From an uncultured Chloroflexota bacterium (GTDB taxonomy: Bacteria > Chloroflexota > Dehalococcoidia > UBA2979): a stretch of DNA of 5,633 bases. The notes under the pieces were generated by a model. That model worked only from the letters and a program-made list of their open reading frames with translations. It was not told where the DNA came from and did no database searches. The stretch lies in contig CADEHD010000150.1 in the NCBI GenBank assembly GCA_902827055.1, positions 1 to 5,633 on the forward strand, written 5' to 3'. Position numbers and translations under genes: made by a program. Below are positions 1 to 5,633 of this stretch, piece by piece; position 1 is the stretch's first letter, and each line of letters begins with the position of its first letter.

Positions 1-97
1 ACTGATGCCCGTTCTCGATGTCCTTCCACTCCCCCGCCAGCGCCAGGGAGTCGAATAGTCCCTTGAGGTCGGCGAGTGATCCGTGGAAAGGCGACAC
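1..97 (-). CDS. Unidentified protein, N-terminal fragment (cut by left edge)
   Basis: This reading frame starts with GTG at 97-95 and stays open for 32 codons to the window edge, so the C-terminus is not visible. It reads MSPFHGSLADLKGLFDSL, then ALAGEWKDIENGHQ. An AGGAG Shine-Dalgarno sequence at 110-106 lies 8 bases before the GTG and shares its first base with the secA TGA stop (112-110). This marks a tightly coupled downstream gene of the secA transcript. The visible part looks soluble: a short amphipathic helix (about residues 7-21), then an acidic/polar stretch with a Trp; there is no signal peptide or membrane segment. In many bacteria prfB follows secA, but this start does not resemble release factor 2. 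I do not recognise the family with confidence. That it is a real gene rests on the ribosome binding site, the spacing and the codon pattern. Confidence 0.62.
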   Translation of the reverse strand, partial: MSPFHGSLADLKGLFDSLALAGEWKDIENGHQ

Positions 98-105
98 TCG
101 GGGTG

Positions 106-109
106 CTCC

Positions 110-110
<1 letters not shown>
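106..110 (-). promoter_or_regulatory. Ribosome binding site of the gene downstream of secA
   Basis: AGGAG on the minus strand at 110-106 begins on the last base of the secA stop codon and sits 8 bases before a GTG. It decides the start of the truncated gene at the left edge and implies that ribosomes finishing secA could reinitiate there. Confidence 0.6.
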
Positions 111-2698
<2,588 letters not shown>

Positions 2699-2758
2699 GA
2701 TGCGGATCGTACTCCCGACCGCGCCCGAGCGGTGTTAGAGGAGTATGGCGCCGACGCT

Positions 2759-2779
2759 GCAGATCGCATCTCGATCTGC
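2759..2779 (-). repeat. Perfect 8-bp inverted repeat / hairpin between acyl-CoA dehydrogenase gene and secA
   Basis: GCAGATCG and CGATCTGC form a perfect 8-bp stem around a 5-base loop. The hairpin lies about 20 bases past the dehydrogenase stop and 60 bases before the secA start. No T-run follows on either strand, so it is not a classical intrinsic terminator. It could be a weak or factor-assisted terminator, an mRNA processing or stabilising hairpin, or an operator for secA. Between it and secA (minus strand, about 2731-2748) is a relatively AT-rich stretch with TACTCC/TCTAAC that could hold a secA -10 box, but I see no convincing -35. Confidence 0.45.
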
Positions 2780-2799
2780 TCCCGCCGCGCACGCCACGC

Positions 2800-3975
2800 C
2801 TACCCCCGAGGCAGCCCCAGCCCGCGCTGGGCGATCACGTTGCGCTGGATCTCGGAGGTCCCCGACGCGATCGTCGACGAGACGGCGTTGAGGTAGGCGC
2901 GCACGAGCGCGCCTCGGAGCGGCGCGCCCGGCGAGCCCGGCGCGAGCTGGCCGGTCAGGCCCAGCAACTCGATGCCGGTGTTCGCGATGCGCTGCGAGAG
3001 CTCTGAGCCGTACAGCTTCGAGACCGACGCCTCGTGATTCGGGGCGACACCCTGCGACTGCAGCCACGGGATGCGGTAGGCGATGTTGAACCCGACATCG
3101 AGCTCGAGCCAGCGGTCGGCGAGCTCGTAGCGGACCCGCGGGTTTCGCTGGATCGACTCGCGCTCCTCCTTGGCGATCTCGACCAGCTTCTCGACGTTGC
3201 GCTTGCCGTTGGCATACGCGCCGACGCCCGAGCGCTCGAAGTCGAGCGACGCCGCGACCTGGTACCAGCCGCGGTTCTCCTGCCCCACCAGGTTCTCCAC
3301 GGACACCCGGACGTTGTCGAGGTAGACCTCGGAGAGGGTGCGCTCGCCAGCCATCGTCGTCACCGGCTTCACGGTGACGCCCGGTGCGTCCATCGGCACC
3401 ATGATCGTGGACAGCCCCTTGTGCTTCGGACCGTTGGGGTCCGTCCGCGCCGCCACCCAGCCCATGTTCGCGTCCTGCGCGCCGGCAATCCAGATCTTCT
3501 GCCCGTTGATCACGTACTCGTCACCGTCGCGCACGGCGCGCGTCTGGGTCGACGCAAGGTCGGAACCCGACCCCGGCTCGGTGTAGAGGAGGCTCCACGT
3601 GTCGGTGCCACCTGCAATCCGAGGCAGGTACGTGTCCTTCTGCTCCTGGCTGCCGAACAGCATGAGCGCCGGGCCCACCGAGGTGACGCCGGCGCCGCCG
3701 CCCCCGGGCATCGCGCGGTACGCGGTCTCCTCGTTGAAGATGAGCTGCATCAGGTGGCCGGCGTCGAGGCCGCCGTACTGCTTCGGCCACGCGAGGGCAA
3801 GCCAGTCCTTCTGGGCCAGCAGGCGCGTCATCTCCTGAGCGAGCGCGCGACGGTCCTCGGAATCCGCGGCGTCGATGAACGAGCGGTCTGACCAGTCAGC
3901 GGGGAGATGCTGAGCGAGGAAGGCGCGCAGTTCCGACCGGAACTGCTCCTCCTCGGGGGAGAACTGGAAGTCCAT
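2800..3975 (-). CDS. Acyl-CoA dehydrogenase family flavoprotein
   Basis: This is a predicted FAD-dependent enzyme that introduces an alpha-beta double bond into an acyl-CoA and passes electrons to electron-transfer flavoprotein; it is cytosolic. The 391-aa length is normal. The N-terminal helical domain begins FQFSPEEEQFRSELRAFLAQH. The middle beta domain carries the flavin signature YTEPGSGSDLA (131-141) and KIWIAGAQ (160-167). The C-terminal helical domain ends in the signature ASGTSEIQRNVIAQRGLGLP (370-389). The MCAD-type catalytic Glu (YEGT) is replaced by Ser371. A Glu at 247 in LDFER matches the alternative catalytic position of isovaleryl-CoA and long-chain dehydrogenases. Many actinobacterial FadE-like proteins share this ASGTSEIQ ending, including subunits acting on steroid side chains, so the substrate cannot be named. 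ATG at 3975 is preferred over TTG at 3978 because the Shine-Dalgarno lies 6 bases before the ATG. secA follows 101 bp downstream on the same strand; no partner genes for beta-oxidation are in view. Confidence 0.93.
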   Translation of the reverse strand: MDFQFSPEEEQFRSELRAFLAQHLPADWSDRSFIDAADSEDRRALAQEMTRLLAQKDWLALAWPKQYGGLDAGHLMQLIFNEETAYRAMPGGGGAGVTSVGPALMLFGSQEQKDTYLPRIAGGTDTWSLLYTEPGSGSDLASTQTRAVRDGDEYVINGQKIWIAGAQDANMGWVAARTDPNGPKHKGLSTIMVPMDAPGVTVKPVTTMAGERTLSEVYLDNVRVSVENLVGQENRGWYQVAASLDFERSGVGAYANGKRNVEKLVEIAKEERESIQRNPRVRYELADRWLELDVGFNIAYRIPWLQSQGVAPNHEASVSKLYGSELSQRIANTGIELLGLTGQLAPGSPGAPLRGALVRAYLNAVSSTIASGTSEIQRNVIAQRGLGLPRG

Positions 3976-3978
3976 CAA

Positions 3979-3986
3979 TCACCTCT
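3979..3986 (-). promoter_or_regulatory. Ribosome binding site of the acyl-CoA dehydrogenase gene
   Basis: AGAGGTGA at 3986-3979 closely matches the 16S anti-Shine-Dalgarno complement. Its GAGG core is 6 bases before ATG (3975) but only 3 before the adjacent TTG (3978), which favours the ATG start. Confidence 0.65.
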
Positions 3987-4081
3987 GGCCGGGCATCTCG
4001 GCGCGCGCTGCACCCGAGGCTCGAGGCGACAGCCCTCGCGCACCCCGACGTCGGCATCCGCGCGTCGCAGTCTCAAGACAA

Positions 4082-4087
4082 ATTGTA
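4082..4087 (-). promoter_or_regulatory. Candidate -10 element for the acyl-CoA dehydrogenase gene
   Basis: TACAAT on the minus strand (4087-4082) matches 5 of 6 bases of the TATAAT consensus and sits in the only AT-rich spot of the intergenic region. No recognisable -35 (TTGACA-like) lies 16-18 bases upstream. If used, it would give a leader of about 100 bases before the ATG at 3975. Confidence 0.3.
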
Positions 4088-4150
4088 GCGCCTCGCGACA
4101 CGCCCTCGGCTTCCCCCGGCGATGTCCCGAGGTGCGCCGCGGAGGGCCGG

Positions 4151-4159
4151 TGGTAGCAT
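4151..4159 (+). promoter_or_regulatory. Candidate extended -10 element for prs
   Basis: TGGTAGCAT fits the extended -10 pattern TGN followed by a hexamer (TAGCAT, 4 of 6 to TATAAT). No -35 match is evident at the right spacing. It would place the transcript start near 4166, about 39 bases before the prs GTG. Confidence 0.25.
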
Positions 4160-4174
4160 GCGCAGGCTGGCGCT

Positions 4175-4194
4175 CGGCGCGCCGCTCGCGCGAG
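4175..4194. repeat. Two abutting 10-bp perfect palindromes upstream of prs
   Basis: CGGCGCGCCG (4175-4184) and CTCGCGCGAG (4185-4194) are each self-complementary and directly adjacent. The second overlaps the first bases of the prs Shine-Dalgarno (from 4192). They could be protein-binding half-sites or form structure in the prs leader, but GC-rich, CpG-rich sequence produces such palindromes by chance more easily than average. Confidence 0.35.
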
Positions 4195-4198
4195 GGGG
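4192..4198 (+). promoter_or_regulatory. Ribosome binding site of prs
   Basis: GAGGGGG lies 6 bases before the GTG at 4205. It supports that non-ATG start, since there is no ATG candidate nearby and homologous sequence begins within the first few codons. Confidence 0.6.
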
Positions 4199-4204
4199 TC
4201 ACGG

Positions 4205-5149
4205 GTGGTCTCGGAGCTCGCTGTCTTCACCGGCAACGGGAACCGCCAGTTCGCGGAGGCGGTCTGTCGCCACCTCGAAATGCCGCTGGGCGAGGCCGAG
4301 GTCTTCGAGTTCTCCAACGAGAACATCTTCGTCCGCTACCTCGATAACATGCGTGAGCGCGACGTCTTCATCGTGCAGCCCATCGTCAGCCCCGTGAACA
4401 CGCGCCTGATGGAACTGCTGATCATGATCGACGCGGCCAAGCGCGCCTCGGCGGGTCGCATCACAGCCGTCATGCCGTACTTCCCGTACGGGCGGTCGGA
4501 CAAGAAGGACCAGCCGCGCGTCCCGATCACCGCCCGCCTCATCGCGAACTTCCTCGAGGTCGCCGGGGCGGACCGAGTCCTGACGGTCGACCTGCACGCC
4601 GGACAGATCCAGGGCTTCTTCAATATCCCGCTCGACGAGCTCACGGCGCTCCCGATGATCGCCGAGTACTTCCGATCCCTCAATCTCGCCGATCCGGTCG
4701 TGGTCGCCACCGATGCCGGTGGCGCCAAGCGCGCGGACAAGATGTCGGAACGACTCGGGTGCGGGTTCGCGATCGTCGACAAACGCCGCTCCGGGAACGA
4801 CGAGCAGGCCACCGCCTCGACGCTGATCGGCGATGTCACCAACAAGGACGCGATCATCATCGACGACGAGATCCTCACCGGTGGCACCGTCGCCGCCGCG
4901 GTCACCCTGCTCCGCGACCGCGGTGCGCGCTCGGTCTACGTGGCCTGCATCCACGCCCTGTTCACGGACCGGGCCTTCGAACTGCTCGACAGCAAAGAGA
5001 CCACCGAGATCGTCTTCACGGACACGCTCCCCGTCGACCGCTCGCGATTCAAGAACGTGCCCGCGACGGTCCTGTCCCTCGCGCCGCTTCTCGGCGACGC
5101 GATCCACCGCATCCACACCGGTGGCTCGGTCGGCGCGCTGTTCCTGTAG
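4205..5149 (+). CDS. prs: Ribose-phosphate pyrophosphokinase (PRPP synthetase)
   Basis: Transfers pyrophosphate from ATP to ribose 5-phosphate to make PRPP, the precursor of purines, pyrimidines, NAD, histidine and tryptophan; cytosolic. The 314-aa length is standard. Seen in order: N-terminal half-domain with the early ELAVFTGNGNRQFAEAV; ATP-binding loop PYFPYGRSDKKDQPRVPI (91-108); the family signature VDLHAGQIQGFF (128-139) with metal-binding His131; DAGGAKRA (170-177); a catalytic flexible loop DKRR (192-195) with the expected Lys and Arg; and the ribose-5-phosphate/PRPP loop IIIDDEILTGGT (217-228). The C-terminus IHTGGSVGALF matches the usual family ending. The ATP loop has DKKD where most bacterial enzymes have RQDRK, and DAGGAKR is also closer to the eukaryotic style; the usual Gln after Arg97 is Ser98. 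All core residues are kept, so it should be active. It starts with GTG and is transcribed alone, convergent with the ketosynthase gene. Confidence 0.95.
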   Translation: MVSELAVFTGNGNRQFAEAVCRHLEMPLGEAEVFEFSNENIFVRYLDNMRERDVFIVQPIVSPVNTRLMELLIMIDAAKRASAGRITAVMPYFPYGRSDKKDQPRVPITARLIANFLEVAGADRVLTVDLHAGQIQGFFNIPLDELTALPMIAEYFRSLNLADPVVVATDAGGAKRADKMSERLGCGFAIVDKRRSGNDEQATASTLIGDVTNKDAIIIDDEILTGGTVAAAVTLLRDRGARSVYVACIHALFTDRAFELLDSKETTEIVFTDTLPVDRSRFKNVPATVLSLAPLLGDAIHRIHTGGSVGALFL

Positions 5150-5161
5150 AGGCGCGGCCCG

Positions 5162-5633
5162 TCAGCCCTCCCAGCGCCGCAGCACGAGCACGGCGTTCTG
5201 CCCGCCGAACCCGAACGAGTTCTTGAGCAGCGCGCGCACTTCCTGCTCGCGCGACACGTTCGGCACGTAGTCGAGGTCGCACTCGGGATCCGGATGCTCG
5301 AGGTTGATCGTGGGCGTAATGCGCCCCGTGAGCAGCGTCTGCACCGCGGCCACGGTCTCGACGCCGCCGGCACCTCCGAGCAGATGCCCGATCTGCGACT
5401 TCATCGCGGACACGGGTATCCGATAGGCGCGCTCCCCGAAGACGGACTTGATGGCCTGGGTCTCCGCGATGTCACCCACGTCCGTCGAGGTGGCGTGCGC
5501 CGAGATGTAGTCGATGGCCTCCGGCGCGAGCCCCGCGTCATCGAGGGCCGCGCGCATCGCCCGCGCCGCGCCGGCACCGCCCTCGGACGGCGCCACGAGG
5601 TAGGCGGCGTCGGCGGACACGCCGTACCCGGCG
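5162..5633 (-). CDS. fabF: Beta-ketoacyl-ACP synthase II (FabF type), C-terminal part (cut by right edge)
   Basis: This is the condensing enzyme of fatty-acid elongation, joining malonyl-ACP to a growing acyl-ACP. The 156 visible codons are the C-terminal third or more of a protein usually near 410-420 aa; the start and the active-site Cys region lie beyond the right edge. The frame is open through the edge, reading AGYGVSADAAYLVAPSEGG. The first catalytic His is in SAHATSTDVGD (fragment residue 46), and KSQIGHLLGGAGG holds the conserved Lys (78) and second catalytic His (83). PTINLEHPDPECDLDYVPN and the gating NSFGFGGQNA close the fold, followed by RRWEG and TGA. The first motif has Ala where HGTST is usual. 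FabF is favoured over FabB or polyketide ketosynthases because of the DPECDLDYVPN segment. The stop is 12 bp from the prs stop on the opposite strand, with no evident terminator between. Confidence 0.92.
   Translation of the reverse strand, partial: AGYGVSADAAYLVAPSEGGAGAARAMRAALDDAGLAPEAIDYISAHATSTDVGDIAETQAIKSVFGERAYRIPVSAMKSQIGHLLGGAGGVETVAAVQTLLTGRITPTINLEHPDPECDLDYVPNVSREQEVRALLKNSFGFGGQNAVLVLRRWEG

Larger units (their letters stand above)
3976..4204. other. Divergent intergenic region between the acyl-CoA dehydrogenase gene and prs
   Basis: These 229 bp separate two genes that point away from each other, so promoters for both must lie here or within the gene starts. Most of it is very GC-rich. 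The exception is a short AT-rich island at about 4074-4087 (minus strand TACAATTTGTCTTGAGA). It also holds one candidate -10 element for each direction, both ribosome binding sites, and two abutting palindromes before prs. I see no believable small gene in it; the open frames that cross it run antisense into prs or lack ribosome binding sites. Confidence 0.6.

Noticed and set aside
3034..3891. A 285-codon plus-strand open frame opposite the acyl-CoA dehydrogenase
   Set aside because: Same in-register antisense effect; the sense strand encodes a complete, well-conserved flavoprotein.
3976..3978. TTG immediately before the ATG as the acyl-CoA dehydrogenase start
   Set aside because: It lies only 3 bases after the GAGG core, too close for good initiation. 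ATG at 3975 has a 6-base spacing and is the stronger codon.
3979..4347. Several short open frames spanning the intergenic region and the start of prs
   Set aside because: They overlap prs out of frame or antisense, lack ribosome binding sites, and have the low-complexity Arg/Ala/Pro composition of GC-rich shadow frames.
4199..5116. A 305-codon minus-strand open frame opposite prs
   Set aside because: Also in register with prs codons. Its Asp/Glu/Arg/Val-rich product has no family character, and prs carries all catalytic motifs.
5151..5180. Possible bidirectional terminator between prs and fabF (GGCGC with GCGCC, or GCGGC with GCCGC)
   Set aside because: Stems are only 5 bp with a loop of about 17-18 bases and no T-run. 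GC-rich sequence gives such matches freely.

Overview
The window is GC-rich bacterial DNA (roughly two thirds G+C by eye). It carries ordinary chromosomal genes and shows no sign of mobile elements, CRISPR, tRNA or rRNA. Three complete genes and two genes cut by the window edges fill nearly all of it. The SecA (862 aa, C-terminal zinc-binding tail) and the acyl-CoA dehydrogenase, next to a PRPP synthetase and a FabF-type ketosynthase, would fit a GC-rich Chloroflexota or deep-branching Actinomycetota genome. That placement is an impression from motif style only.

Layout from left to right. Positions 1-97 (minus strand) hold the first 32 codons of an unidentified gene. Its Shine-Dalgarno sequence abuts and overlaps the secA stop codon, so it is almost certainly co-transcribed with secA. 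Positions 110-2698 (minus) are secA, the motor ATPase of the Sec protein export system. A 101-bp gap follows, with a perfect 8-bp hairpin. Positions 2800-3975 (minus) are an acyl-CoA dehydrogenase. Positions 3976-4204 are a divergent intergenic region with one candidate promoter element for each side and two abutting 10-bp palindromes just before the next ribosome binding site. Positions 4205-5149 (plus) are prs (ribose-phosphate pyrophosphokinase). Only 12 bp later, from 5162 to the right edge (minus), lies the C-terminal third of a FabF-type beta-ketoacyl-ACP synthase, convergent with prs.

The genes serve separate housekeeping roles: protein export, acyl-CoA oxidation, PRPP supply for nucleotide and amino-acid synthesis, and fatty-acid elongation. 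Nothing indicates that they form one system. The transcription units suggested are (acyl-CoA dehydrogenase)-(secA)-(unknown gene) leftward, possibly split at the hairpin, prs alone rightward, and fabF leftward as the end of an off-window unit.

I found no convincing novel system. The items most worth a second look are the truncated gene behind secA, the position of the catalytic base in the acyl-CoA dehydrogenase, the unusual ATP loop of the PRPP synthetase, and the small inverted repeats in the two intergenic gaps. The very long open frames opposite secA, the dehydrogenase and prs are explained as in-register antisense shadows and are rejected.
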